64,000 nucleotides of DNA from Rheinheimera mesophila. GTDB lineage: Bacteria; Pseudomonadota; Gammaproteobacteria; Enterobacterales; Alteromonadaceae. The translations under genes were made by a program, and so were the position numbers. The stretch is from contig NZ_LAVS01000002.1 of the NCBI RefSeq assembly GCF_000986865.1, forward strand, positions 83,331 to 147,330, written 5' to 3'. Below, one piece after another: positions 1-8,939 of this stretch (within the stretch, counting starts at the first letter, position 1; every line of letters starts with the position of its first letter). Under the pieces are notes generated by a model that did no database searches, was not told the origin of the DNA, and saw nothing but the letters and a program-made list of their open reading frames with translations.

Positions 1-1322
1 TCAGTTTCAACGCGGAAGGTTGGATCTTCTGCCACCATCTTACCGATAGCGATACCCATCTTCTCAACAGAACCTTTGTCTTTTGGTGTGACAGAGATAG
101 AGATTACTGGCTCTGGGAATACCATTGGTTCTAAAGTACATGGGGCTTTAGGATCACATAAGGTGTGACCAGTTTGGGTGTTGTTTTTCAGACCAACCAG
201 CGCGATGATGTCACCGGCCTGAGCTGTGGTCAGGTCAGTACGGTCATTGGCGTGCATCTCAACCATACGGCCGATACGTTCTGTTTTACCGGTGTAAGAG
301 TTCAGAACTGTGTCGCCTTTGTTCAGTACACCAGAGTAAATACGGATAAAGGTCAGGGCGCCGAAACGGTCGTCCATGATCTTGAATGCTAAAGCGCGGA
401 ACGGCTCGTCAGCAGAAACGATAGCGTATTCGCCCGTCTCGTTACCTTCTTCGTCAGTCAGCGGCTGTGGATTTACTTCAGTTGGAGATGGTAAGTAATC
501 AACAACGCCGTCCAGTACTAACTGCATACCTTTGTTTTTAAAGGCTGAACCACAGAAAGTTGGGAAGAAAGCCAGGTCACGTGTACCTTTACGGATACAG
601 CGTTTGATGTCTTCGATAGATGGCTCCTCGCCTTCCATGTACGCCATTAACAGGTCATCGTCCTGCTCTAATGCAGTTTCGATCAGTTGTTGACGGTACA
701 TTTCAACATCATCAACCATGTCAGCCGGGATGTCAGTCACTGTGTAGTTTTCTGGCAGACCAGTTTCATCCCACACGTAAGCTTTTTTAGTTAACAGGTC
801 AACTACACCGACGAAGGTGTCTTCACGGCCGATTGGCAGAACCATGATCAGCGGGTTTGCACCCAGAACTTTTTTCACTTGTTCTGTTACGCGCAGGAAG
901 TCAGCACCGATACGGTCCAGTTTGTTTACGAAAATCAGACGCGATACTTTTGCGTCGTTGGCATAACGCCAGTTGGTTTCTGATTGAGGTTCAACACCAC
1001 CAGATCCACAGAATACACCGATACCACCATCTAATACTTTCAGAGAACGATACACTTCTACCGTGAAGTCAACGTGACCTGGTGTATCGATCACGTTGAA
1101 GCGGTGACCTTTCCAGTAGCAGCTAACTGCCGCTGACTGAATAGTAATACCACGTTCAGCTTCCTGTTCCATGAAGTCTGTGGTTGATTCACCTTCGTGA
1201 ACCTCACCCAACTTGTGGATTTTACCAGTCAGTTTCAGGATACGTTCGGTGGTAGTGGTTTTGCCGGCATCAACGTGGGCGAAGATACCAATGTTTCTAT
1301 ATAAGGATAAATCTGCTGACAT
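1..1322 (-). CDS. fusA: Elongation factor G, partial (N-terminal about 440 residues)
   Basis: Translational GTPase that drives ribosome translocation and, with RRF, ribosome recycling. The visible part holds the G domain and start of domain II: the P-loop AHVDAGKTT near residue 16, DTPGHVDF, the NKLD guanine-specificity motif, and a distinctive stretch [18 protein letters not shown]. That stretch and the absence of rpsL/rpsG upstream suggest the second EF-G paralogue (FusA2 type) of gammaproteobacteria rather than the str-operon copy; this is inference. An in-frame ATG lies six bases further upstream (1328); I prefer 1322 because GAG then sits at a usable distance and the protein starts [10 protein letters not shown], as in relatives. 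The 3' end runs off the window. Confidence 0.95.
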   Translation of the reverse strand, partial: MSADLSLYRNIGIFAHVDAGKTTTTERILKLTGKIHKLGEVHEGESTTDFMEQEAERGITIQSAAVSCYWKGHRFNVIDTPGHVDFTVEVYRSLKVLDGGIGVFCGSGGVEPQSETNWRYANDAKVSRLIFVNKLDRIGADFLRVTEQVKKVLGANPLIMVLPIGREDTFVGVVDLLTKKAYVWDETGLPENYTVTDIPADMVDDVEMYRQQLIETALEQDDDLLMAYMEGEEPSIEDIKRCIRKGTRDLAFFPTFCGSAFKNKGMQLVLDGVVDYLPSPTEVNPQPLTDEEGNETGEYAIVSADEPFRALAFKIMDDRFGALTFIRIYSGVLNKGDTVLNSYTGKTERIGRMVEMHANDRTDLTTAQAGDIIALVGLKNNTQTGHTLCDPKAPCTLEPMVFPEPVISISVTPKDKGSVEKMGIAIGKMVAEDPTFRVET

Positions 1323-1328
1323 AGTCAT

Positions 1329-1785
1329 CTCGATTAGCTAGTGGTTATAAAATAGGGCGACAATATACAGGAATTTATTTTAATTTGCCCGAAAAAAAAT
1401 CAACTGCCTTTATGAATTTTTTATCTCCTGTTGAACAGTCAGCAAGACCGGAGCTGAAATCCATGTCAGAGTGCTTTGAACGGCGTTTTTTGGCAATTTA
1501 GCCGTCTGCTGTTGTCCTGATCATGCCTGCACTTCGTCGTCGCGCTTTTGTGTCGCATATCCCCCTTGGGATTAAAAAAACTGCCCCTATATTTTGCTTT
1601 GTCAATCGTCTGACACTTTGTTTTTACGGGAATTTATCCGGCATCCTGCCCCCGGACTTATCGAACACAAGTCGGGTTAAGAACAAGTTTTGTACGACTG
1701 AGGTCCTTCTCAGAATGCTCGGCTTGCGGATGCCTTCCCGGTTCACTCGTTCCGTTATGCACTTGCAGTTCATCAGGGGAGGATA
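1329..1785. other. Intergenic region between fusA and the ABC cassette
   Basis: A 460-base divergent intergenic stretch. It should carry the promoters of the EF-G gene (leftward) and of the ABC cassette (rightward). On the minus strand TATATT at 1362-1367 is a plausible -10 for the EF-G gene, but no good -35 is seen at 17 bases. Open frames on both strands in 1523-1995 overlap the cassette start and show no family features, so I do not call them. Confidence 0.4.
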
Positions 1786-1791
1786 TTGAAC

Positions 1792-2727
1792 ATGTTGCAG
1801 GTTCAGAACATCAGTCGTCGGTATGGCAGCCATCTGGCGGTAGATGATGTCAGTTTTACTATTAAAAAAGGCGAGATTATTGGTTTGCTTGGCCACAATG
1901 GCGCAGGGAAAACCACCATCATGAAGATGCTGAGCGGCTATCTTGAGGCTGACAGCGGTCAAATTCTGCTGGATGGTCTCGACATTCAGCAGCAAAGGCG
2001 GTTAATTCAGCAGCAGTTAGGCTATTTACCTGAACACTTACCGCTGTATCCGGACATGACAGTGCTGGATTATCTGGATTATGCCGCCAGCCTGAAGGCA
2101 TTGAGCAGTGAAAGTCGTGCTGCGGAGATCCGCAGGGTGGTGGCTGCAACCATGTTGCAGGACAAACTCGAAGCAAAGATAGAAACCTTATCCCGTGGTT
2201 ATAAACAGCGTTTAAGTGTGGCTCAGGCTATTTTGGGTAAACCACGGCTGTTGATCCTCGATGAGCCAACCAATGGGTTGGACCCAAGCCAGACCTTGCA
2301 GATGCGCGAGCTGATCCAGCAGATCGCACAGGATGCAACAGTGATCCTCTCTACCCATATCATGCAGGAAGTGCAGGCGTTGTGCAGCAGAGTCTTGCTG
2401 ATCCAGCAAGGACGTCTGGTACTGGACCGGGCTTTGGATGCTTTGACACCGGATAGTGTGCTGCAGTTGGGCTGCGACATCCCCCTTGAGGCACTAAAAC
2501 AGCTACTCTGTGACATGCCGCAGGTGCTGGCGGTGAAGCCGCAAAGCGAACACTGCTTCAGACTGGAGCTGGCTGCCGATAGTGATCACAAAGCCTTGTG
2601 CGCTCAAGTGGCTCAGCGTCTGGTTAATGCAGGCCATGCCTTGTATCAGCTCCACCTGCAGCAACAGGATTTACAAAGCTTATTTAGTTCACATCACCAG
2701 AAAACGGAGGTGAAAGATGCAGCCTGA
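1792..2727 (+). CDS. ABC transporter ATP-binding protein, GldA-like
   Basis: ATPase subunit of an ABC-2 type membrane complex, 311 residues. Walker A GHNGAGKTT near residue 36, signature LSRGYKQRL near 135 and Walker B LLILDEPTNGLDP near 155 are all intact, followed by the H-loop STHIMQEV. The C-terminal 90 residues form the accessory domain usual for this class. A TTG codon at 1786 is in frame, but AGGGGAGG (1775-1782) is spaced 9 bases from the ATG at 1792 and only 3 from the TTG, so 1792 is chosen. The gene overlaps the permease gene by 11 bases, indicating translational coupling. In Bacteroidetes the GldA-GldF-GldG set supports gliding motility; here the substrate is unknown. Confidence 0.9.
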   Translation: MLQVQNISRRYGSHLAVDDVSFTIKKGEIIGLLGHNGAGKTTIMKMLSGYLEADSGQILLDGLDIQQQRRLIQQQLGYLPEHLPLYPDMTVLDYLDYAASLKALSSESRAAEIRRVVAATMLQDKLEAKIETLSRGYKQRLSVAQAILGKPRLLILDEPTNGLDPSQTLQMRELIQQIAQDATVILSTHIMQEVQALCSRVLLIQQGRLVLDRALDALTPDSVLQLGCDIPLEALKQLLCDMPQVLAVKPQSEHCFRLELAADSDHKALCAQVAQRLVNAGHALYQLHLQQQDLQSLFSSHHQKTEVKDAA

Positions 2728-5608
2728 TGTGAATGCAACAAAGACCCGTCATTTAATCTGGTCTGTGGCGCGTAAAGAATTGACCTTATTTTTTGCCTCG
2801 CCTGTGGCCTGGTTATTTTTAGCCAGTTTTGCCGCTGTTGAGCTGTTTGTATTTTTCTGGGGTGAAGCTTTTTTTGCCCGCAATATCGCCGATGTCCGGC
2901 CGCTGTTTAGCTGGATGCCGCTGTTGTTGCTGTTTTTAACCTCAGCGCTGACGATGAAAGTCTGGAGTGAAGAACGCCGCAGTGGTACTTTGGAAGCTGT
3001 GCTGACTCAAGGTTCTCCGGTCTGGCATTTTGTGCTCGGTAAGTTTTTGGGCTGTTTTGTTTTGCTTCTGCTGGCCTTACTGATCACCTTGCCTTTGCCT
3101 GTGACCGTAGCCTTGCTGGCTGAACTGGATTGGGGGCCTGTAATGGCGGGGTATCTGGCTTCAGTGCTGTTGGGTAGTTGTTATCTGGCCATAGGCCTGT
3201 TTGTGTCAGCCCGCTCGGATAATCAGATTGTCAGTTTGCTGCTGAGTATCGCTGTGTGCGGTGCACTCTATTTGGTTGGGCATCCGCTGATCACGGGCTT
3301 ATTCAGTCAGTCTGTCGCCTCTTACCTGAATTTCATCGGCACAGGGTCGCGTTTTGATGCGATCACCCGAGGAGTACTGGATTTTCGTGATCTGTATTAT
3401 TACCTGGCGCTGGTGCTGACCTTTTTAGTGTTAAATGTTTATGTTCTAGAAAAAGAACGTTTTTCAAGCCGTTTATCCAACAGTGCCCGGCAGTGGCAAT
3501 GGCTCAGCACAGTAGCCGTGCTGAACCTGTTGTTGGCGAATCTATGGCTTGGGCAATTGACTCAGTTGCGTTATGACAGCACGGCAGGTAAACAATACTC
3601 CTTGTCTGAAGCCACCCAGCAGCAACTGCAAAGCCTGACGGAGCCTTTGTTGATCCGTGGCTATTTTTCCGGGCAAACCCATCCGTTATTGGCACCCTTA
3701 GTCCCCCAATTGCAGGATTTGTTAAAAGAGTATCAAATCAGTGGTGGTAACAAAGTCAGAGTAGAGTGGATTGACCCGACCACAGAGCCTGAGCTGGAAC
3801 AGGAGGCTAATCAGCGCTTTAATATCACGCCTGTCCCGTTTCAGATTGCCGACCGCTATCAGTCTTCTATTGTCAGCTCTTACTTTAATCTGGTGATCCA
3901 GTACGGTTCTGAGTACCAGGTATTGGGGTTTCGCGAGCTGATTGACGTGAAATCCAGAGGTGAAAATGATCTGGAGGTGCTATTAAGAAATCCGGAACTG
4001 GATATCACCCGGGCGGTGAAAAAAGTACAGCAGGACTATTATGCCGGTCATGATCTGTTTGCTGCTGTCACCGAGCCTGTCAGTCTGAAGCTGTATTGGT
4101 CAGACGATCCGCAGTTACCCGCTGAACTGAAATCTTTTGCGACCCAGTTACAGCAAAGTGCGGAACAACTGGCTAAAACAGCCGAAGGCAAGTTTAGTGT
4201 GCAGCGACTGGACCCCGATGCAGACAGCGCATTAAAAGACAATCTGCAGCAAGAGTTGGGGTTGAGTAAGGTCAAGCTGGATCCTTTTGCCGCAGAGGGC
4301 TTCTGGTTCAGTATGCAGTTGCAGCAGGGCTCACAGCAATTAGCGCTGACTCTGGATGATTTTAGTGTCGAAAGTTTTGAGCGTCAGCTCAAAGCCGGTA
4401 TATCGCGTTTGTCTGGTCATGGCACAAAAACAGTGGCGCTGGTGACGCCGCAGGGGAGCGGTGGTTATGGTTATCCGGCCAATGAGTTCAGCGGTTTGAA
4501 TGCTTTATTGGCCGATAATTTCAACGTCGAGCCGGAGGATTTAACGGACGGTAAGGTCAGTGCTAAAGCCGATGTGCTGTTTGTGATGGCGCCAGAGAAT
4601 TTATCCCAGACACAACTTTTTGCCGTGGATCAGTTTTTGATGCAGGGCGGTACAGTACTGATGGCTACGTCACCTTTCAAAGCCAGTTTAAGCAGAGAGA
4701 ACTTAGCGGTGCGGCCTTATCAGAGTGGTCTGAACCAGTGGCTGGAGCAGTATGGCGTACAGCAGAATTCCACTCTGCTTTTGGATCCGCAGCATGCCGC
4801 TTTACCTGTACCAGTCACACGTCAGGCCGGTGGTTTTACCTTTCAGGATATGAGACTGCTGGATTATCCATGGTTTGCCGACATCCGGCAGGACGGTATG
4901 GCAGAGCTGCCATTATTCAGTCAGTTGCCCCAGTTGGTGGTGCCCTGGGCCAGTCCCTTTGATATTCAAACTAAAGAACATATCAAAGCGACACCGTTGC
5001 TGCAGTCGTCCAAAGGTAGTTGGTTAACGGCACAAAGCACTGTGATGCCGACTCTGGATAGCTCAGGGCAGGTGAGTTACCCATCCGGTGATACCAGCGG
5101 GGCGCAGACCCTGGCGGTGATGCTGGAAGGTCAGTTTAAGTCCTGGTTTAGTGGCAAAGCTTCACCGTTACAGGCCCAGAAAACGAATGAAGCAAAAGAC
5201 GAGGCTAAAAACGCAGCGCCTGAGCAAAGCAACACCAGCACTGAACTTTATCCTGTACTCGAACAGGCTAATGCCGGAGCCCGTTTAATATTATTTGGCT
5301 CCAACGATATGTTCAGTGATGCGGTCAGTCAGTTGGTTGGCGGTGCACAGGGCTCAGAGTATCTGAACAACCTGCAGTTACTGGCCAATACAGTGGATTG
5401 GGCGACGGCCGATCCTGCCTTGTTAGATATCCGGGCTCGTGGTCAGTTTAATCGCACTTTACCGCCGCTGGACAGAGCTGAGCAGCAGTTTTTGGAGTAC
5501 CTGAATTATGCGCTGGTGCTGGCATTGATTCTGTGTATTGCACTGATTCAGCGCTGGCTGCAACGTCGCCGTTTGCAGCAACTGTATCGAGTAGTGGCAG
5601 CACAATAA
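2717..5608 (+). CDS. GldF-GldG-like fused ABC permease / auxiliary protein
   Basis: A 963-residue fusion. Residues 1-250 are an ABC-2 permease with about six membrane segments (for example LFLASFAAVELFVFFW and the block of segments to about 245), corresponding to GldF. A further segment near 265 starts the GldG-like part, a long extracytoplasmic domain resembling the IFT52/GldG family, which ends in a C-terminal membrane anchor (YALVLALILCIALIQRW) with a basic tail. A Glu/Lys/Ala-rich linker lies near 820-840. In Bacteroidetes GldF and GldG are separate proteins, so this is a natural fusion. It lies between the ATPase gene (overlapping) and the DUF4340 gene (12 bases apart). What the complex moves or remodels is not known. 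Confidence 0.85.
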   Translation: MQPDVNATKTRHLIWSVARKELTLFFASPVAWLFLASFAAVELFVFFWGEAFFARNIADVRPLFSWMPLLLLFLTSALTMKVWSEERRSGTLEAVLTQGSPVWHFVLGKFLGCFVLLLLALLITLPLPVTVALLAELDWGPVMAGYLASVLLGSCYLAIGLFVSARSDNQIVSLLLSIAVCGALYLVGHPLITGLFSQSVASYLNFIGTGSRFDAITRGVLDFRDLYYYLALVLTFLVLNVYVLEKERFSSRLSNSARQWQWLSTVAVLNLLLANLWLGQLTQLRYDSTAGKQYSLSEATQQQLQSLTEPLLIRGYFSGQTHPLLAPLVPQLQDLLKEYQISGGNKVRVEWIDPTTEPELEQEANQRFNITPVPFQIADRYQSSIVSSYFNLVIQYGSEYQVLGFRELIDVKSRGENDLEVLLRNPELDITRAVKKVQQDYYAGHDLFAAVTEPVSLKLYWSDDPQLPAELKSFATQLQQSAEQLAKTAEGKFSVQRLDPDADSALKDNLQQELGLSKVKLDPFAAEGFWFSMQLQQGSQQLALTLDDFSVESFERQLKAGISRLSGHGTKTVALVTPQGSGGYGYPANEFSGLNALLADNFNVEPEDLTDGKVSAKADVLFVMAPENLSQTQLFAVDQFLMQGGTVLMATSPFKASLSRENLAVRPYQSGLNQWLEQYGVQQNSTLLLDPQHAALPVPVTRQAGGFTFQDMRLLDYPWFADIRQDGMAELPLFSQLPQLVVPWASPFDIQTKEHIKATPLLQSSKGSWLTAQSTVMPTLDSSGQVSYPSGDTSGAQTLAVMLEGQFKSWFSGKASPLQAQKTNEAKDEAKNAAPEQSNTSTELYPVLEQANAGARLILFGSNDMFSDAVSQLVGGAQGSEYLNNLQLLANTVDWATADPALLDIRARGQFNRTLPPLDRAEQQFLEYLNYALVLALILCIALIQRWLQRRRLQQLYRVVAAQ

Positions 5609-5620
5609 GGAGGCACGCTG

Positions 5621-6577
5621 ATGAAAACACTGACGATTGGATTATCTGTGGTTGCAGCGGCGCAATTGCTGCTGGCAGGGGCATTATGGTGGCAAGATCA
5701 GCAGCAGCCAGAGGCGAGTGCTTTGCTTGCGCTTCATCCAAAACAGCTCACAGAGATTAAGCTGGAACATCAGGGTAAGACTCTGCAACTGGTGTATCAG
5801 GATGGCGCCTGGCGCTTGCCTGCGTTACAGCATGAGCCAGCCCGACCCGCCAAAGTCACCGCATTGTTAACTGAGCTGGAGAAAGCCCGTTTGCAGTGGC
5901 CAGTGGCAGAAACCACTGCCAGTCAGGCCAGATTTGAAGTGGCAGAGGATAAATATCAGTGGAAGCTAACGTTAGCGGCTGGCGAGCAACAGCAACTGAT
6001 TTATCTGGGCTCCAGTCCGGCCTTCAAACAGTTGTATCTGCGACGTGACAAAGAAACGGAAATTTATCAGCAGCAGATCAGCACTATGGATTGGAGCACA
6101 GAGCCTGAGCAGTGGTTTGACCGCAACCTGCTGCAGATCAGCCAGGTGAACCGGATCAAACTGCCGCAACTAGAGCTAGAAAAAGAGGCTGGCCAATGGC
6201 AGGTACGCGCGGCTCAAGGAGAAACGCAAATAGCAGACAAGGCCCTGGCTGGTCAATTGCAGCAACTGTTCAGCGCATTGCAGGTCAGTGGTCCGCCAGT
6301 CAAGCCGCTGGCTTTGAAACAGCCTGAGCAACAACTTCAGGTGGAGGTTCAGAGTTTGAGTGCCAAACATAGTTACCAGCTCCAAAAACAGCAGGACAAC
6401 TATTTGATCAAACGCGATGACAGGGCCGTCTGGTACCCGCTGGCTGCAGAACAAGCGAAGCAGTTATTTGAACTTGAGCCGGAAAAGCTGCTGGCTAAAC
6501 AGTCAGGACAAAGCAACAGCAACGAAAAGCCCAGTGCAAGTGAGGTTCAAGCTGAGGGCCGCTCTGAGTTGAACTAA
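5621..6577 (+). CDS. DUF4340 domain protein, third gene of the Gld-like cassette
   Basis: A 318-residue protein with one N-terminal membrane segment (residues 5-22, then a WWQDQQQ boundary) and an extracytoplasmic body rich in Gln, Leu and Lys. The pattern 'L..L.P..L..I.L.H.GK...LVYQDGAWRLP' is typical of DUF4340, a family found next to GldG-type permeases. The repeated unit (query region 40-150 and again about 165-285) suggests two copies of a small beta-rich domain. It starts 12 bases after the permease with AAGGAGG ahead of the ATG, so it is in the same operon. Function unknown; it probably forms a periplasmic part of the ABC complex. Confidence 0.8.
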   Translation: MKTLTIGLSVVAAAQLLLAGALWWQDQQQPEASALLALHPKQLTEIKLEHQGKTLQLVYQDGAWRLPALQHEPARPAKVTALLTELEKARLQWPVAETTASQARFEVAEDKYQWKLTLAAGEQQQLIYLGSSPAFKQLYLRRDKETEIYQQQISTMDWSTEPEQWFDRNLLQISQVNRIKLPQLELEKEAGQWQVRAAQGETQIADKALAGQLQQLFSALQVSGPPVKPLALKQPEQQLQVEVQSLSAKHSYQLQKQQDNYLIKRDDRAVWYPLAAEQAKQLFELEPEKLLAKQSGQSNSNEKPSASEVQAEGRSELN

Positions 6578-6632
6578 GCCGGGCTTTGGTCCGCGACTCA
6601 GTGTCCGGTTTGCCGGAAACTGCATAAATAAC

Positions 6633-6656
6633 ACAAAGGGCCGTCAGGCCCTTTGT
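6633..6656. terminator. Bidirectional hairpin terminator
   Basis: Perfect 10-bp stem ACAAAGGGCC / GGCCCTTTGT with a GTCA loop, lying between the convergent DUF4340 and ene-reductase genes. A smaller CCGG-TTTG-CCGG hairpin sits just before it at 6605-6616. Confidence 0.75.
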
Positions 6657-6671
6657 CATATCTCATCAGTC

Positions 6672-7727
6672 CTATGAGGCCAGAGTCGGGTAGTCGGTGT
6701 AGCCTACCGGGCCTTTGCCATAAAACAGTTCTGGGCGTGGCTGATTTAACGGTGCATCTGTCTCCAGACGTTTTGGTAAATCCGGGTTGGCGATAAAAGG
6801 AATACCAAAGGCGATAGCGTCAGCTTTGCCTTCGGCCAGCCATTGATTCGCTTCTGCTTTGCTGAATTTTTCATTCGCAATCACAGGGCCACCAAATAAC
6901 TGTTTAATCAGTGGCGTAATGCTGTCGTCTGCCGGATGTTCGCGGGTAGAGATAAAGGCAATACCACGTTTGCCCAGTTCAGTTGCAACATAACCAAAGG
7001 TGGCCGTGCGGTTCGAGTCGCCCATATCGTGGGCATCCATACGAGGCGCCAAGTGCATCGCTACTCTGTCTTTGCCCCAGACTTCAATACAAGCATCGGT
7101 CACTTCCAGCATTAAACGGGCACGGTTTTCCAAAGAGCCACCGTATTCGTCATCCCGTAAGTTAGTGCTGTCCTGCAGGAACTGATCGAGCAAATAGCCG
7201 TTCGCTCCGTGTATGTGTACACCGTCAAACCCTGCGGCTTTGGCATTGATTGCACCCTGGCGATAAGCTGCAACTACCTCTTTGATTTCGTTTAAGCTTA
7301 ACGCCCGTGGCTCTTCAAAGTTTTTCATTGGACGAACCAGACTGACATGACCAGCCGGACGCACAGCACTTGGAGCTACTGGTTTTTCGCCATTTAAGTA
7401 CAGCGGGTCAGAAATACGGCCTACGTGCCAGAGTTGCAAGAAAATACGACTGCCCGCTTTGTGTACCGCCTCTGTGACTAATTTCCAGCCCTCAACCTGA
7501 GCTTCAGACCAAATCCCCGGTGTATCGGGATAACCGACACCCATCGGAGTGACGGACGTGGCTTCGGACAAAATTAAACCTGCGCTGCTGCGTTGGCGGT
7601 AATACTCTGCCATCATGGCGTTAGGCACACGGCCCTCGTCAGCACGGCAGCGGGTTAAAGGCGCCATCACAATACGGTTTTTCAGGGTTAAATCACCCAG
7701 CGTGATGGCATCAAATAAAGTTGGCAT
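6672..7727 (-). CDS. nemA: Old Yellow Enzyme family alkene reductase (NemA-like)
   Basis: FMN-dependent, NAD(P)H-using ene-reductase of 351 residues, cytoplasmic, acting on electrophilic alkenes, quinones, maleimides or nitro compounds. The N-terminus (LFDAITLGDLTLKNRIVMAPLTR) and the active-site block around HIHGANGYLLDQFLQ are diagnostic. His173 and Asn176 bind the substrate oxygen and Tyr178 is the likely proton donor. The segment DDEYGGSLENR follows as expected. It lies 10 bases downstream of an ArsR-type repressor gene and has a strong AAGGAG site. The pair is very likely induced by reactive electrophiles or metals through that repressor. The symbol is by similarity; other OYE subgroups cannot be excluded. 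Confidence 0.9.
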   Translation of the reverse strand: MPTLFDAITLGDLTLKNRIVMAPLTRCRADEGRVPNAMMAEYYRQRSSAGLILSEATSVTPMGVGYPDTPGIWSEAQVEGWKLVTEAVHKAGSRIFLQLWHVGRISDPLYLNGEKPVAPSAVRPAGHVSLVRPMKNFEEPRALSLNEIKEVVAAYRQGAINAKAAGFDGVHIHGANGYLLDQFLQDSTNLRDDEYGGSLENRARLMLEVTDACIEVWGKDRVAMHLAPRMDAHDMGDSNRTATFGYVATELGKRGIAFISTREHPADDSITPLIKQLFGGPVIANEKFSKAEANQWLAEGKADAIAFGIPFIANPDLPKRLETDAPLNQPRPELFYGKGPVGYTDYPTLAS

Positions 7728-7737
7728 CTGTAACTCC

Positions 7738-8061
7738 TTAAAGTTGATCGGCTAAGCGCGCCAGAAATTGTTGAATCACAGCTTCATTGCGCGAATAAAA
7801 ATTCCACTGACCTACTTTTTTACTGCTGATAAAACCAGCACGTTGCAAAGTAGCCAGGTGGGCAGATACGGTTGACTGAGACAACCCGGTCTTCTGGTCA
7901 ATTTTGCCGGCACAAACCCCAATACTCAGCGGGTGTTCCTGATCGGCAAAATAAACTTCAGGTTGTTTCAGCCAGTTTAAAATGTCCCGCCGTACCGGGT
8001 GGGACAGGGCTTTGATCATCTCGTCGAGTTCTGCAGAGCTCATAGTTTCATTTATATCCAT
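7738..8061 (-). CDS. ArsR/SmtB-family repressor of the ene-reductase operon
   Basis: Winged-helix dimeric repressor of 107 residues. The start ALSHPVRRDILNWL, the recognition region LSQSTVSAHLATLQRAGFI and the wing KVGQWNFYSRNE are typical. One cysteine (Cys50, in IGVCAGKIDQK) is present but no CxC metal site is evident, so a thiol- or electrophile-sensing role is possible. The gene leads the operon with the OYE reductase. The ATG at 8061 directly abuts a 17-bp inverted repeat, and no Shine-Dalgarno sequence lies ahead of it. An alternative ATG at 8043 also lacks one. A leaderless transcript is therefore possible. Confidence 0.88.
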   Translation of the reverse strand: MDINETMSSAELDEMIKALSHPVRRDILNWLKQPEVYFADQEHPLSIGVCAGKIDQKTGLSQSTVSAHLATLQRAGFISSKKVGQWNFYSRNEAVIQQFLARLADQL

Positions 8062-8103
8062 ATATCGCGATATGGCGAAATATATATCGCCATATCGCGA
8101 TAT
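8062..8103. promoter_or_regulatory. Nested palindromic operator upstream of the arsR-type gene
   Basis: Two copies of the 12-bp palindrome ATATCGCGATAT (8062-8073 and 8092-8103) lie inside a larger perfect inverted repeat with 17-bp arms (8062-8078 and 8087-8103) and an 8-base AT-rich loop. The two palindromes are 30 bp apart centre to centre, about three helical turns. Position and symmetry make it the likely binding site of the adjacent ArsR dimer pair. Confidence 0.8.
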
Positions 8104-8336
8104 GCAACTTTTATTTTATTCTGGTCGGTACATTAGTCAGGCGCACAGCCGTAAAAAGAACGAAACAGCAGCGGGAAATCGCATGTTCACAGCTAAAAAA
8201 CTAATAAGGTTACGGCACGTAATACGGTGATTTTTTCGTCAGGTTCAGAAAAAATAAACAAATATACTTTTGATCTTTTTACCGGTGCGCTGCGTTTTTT
8301 ACTGCGGGTTTTATGTTCAACTAAAAGGAAATCAGA

Positions 8337-8819
8337 ATGAAATTTCGCTCATTATTGAATTTGACCGTGTTCTCTGCAGCTTTAGCCGTCTCCGCTGCAT
8401 CTTATGCTTCTGCCAAAGCAGATATCGTCGATACAGCCGTAGCTGCAGGTAGTTTTAATACACTGGTAACTGCAGTGAAAGCCGCTGATCTGGTCGATAC
8501 CTTAAAAGGCCCAGGTCCATTTACTGTGTTTGCACCCAATGACGCTGCTTTTGCTAAGGTGCCTGCAGCCGACTTAGAGGCGCTGTTAAAAGATAAAGCG
8601 GCACTTGGCAAGGTACTGACCTACCACGTAGTGGCGGGTAAAGTGATGGCCTCTGATGTGGTGAAGTTAACATCTGCCAAAACAGTACAGGGACAGGACT
8701 TAAAGATTGCCGTGAAAGATGGTGTGGTCTATGTCGATGGTGCTAAGGTCATAAGCACAGATATTGAAACCAGTAACGGCGTCATTCATGTGATTGATTC
8801 TGTTGTCTTGCCTAAATAA
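8337..8819 (+). CDS. Secreted fasciclin (FAS1) domain protein
   Basis: 160 residues: an N-terminal signal peptide (cleavage near SYASA, residue 26) followed by a single FAS1 domain. The H1 motif appears as [15 protein letters not shown] and the domain closes with [14 protein letters not shown]; the YHVV segment is also present. FAS1 domains are implicated in adhesion and protein-protein contacts, and small stand-alone bacterial copies are periplasmic or secreted. AAGGAAATCAG precedes the ATG. It stands alone, with a strong terminator right after it. Function here is not known beyond the fold. Confidence 0.92.
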   Translation: MKFRSLLNLTVFSAALAVSAASYASAKADIVDTAVAAGSFNTLVTAVKAADLVDTLKGPGPFTVFAPNDAAFAKVPAADLEALLKDKAALGKVLTYHVVAGKVMASDVVKLTSAKTVQGQDLKIAVKDGVVYVDGAKVISTDIETSNGVIHVIDSVVLPK

Positions 8820-8833
8820 TCGTTTGTAGTCAG

Positions 8834-8863
8834 AGAAAAGGAGCCTTGTGCTCCTTTTCTTTT
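8834..8863 (+). terminator. Rho-independent terminator of the FAS1 gene
   Basis: Perfect 11-bp stem AGAAAAGGAGC / GCTCCTTTTCT with loop CTTGT, followed by T residues, 14 bases after the stop codon. Confidence 0.85.
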
Positions 8864-8939
8864 ATCCATTCTTTATACATTCATCCGCTGTTAAACTGCA
8901 GTAATTCGCTTTGATGGTCTGTTTTTAAGGACTGTGCCT

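Noticed and set aside
1523..1995. Open frames on both strands in the fusA / ABC-cassette gap
   Set aside because: They overlap each other and the start of the ABC gene, have no ribosome site or recognisable family, and the encoded peptides look random.
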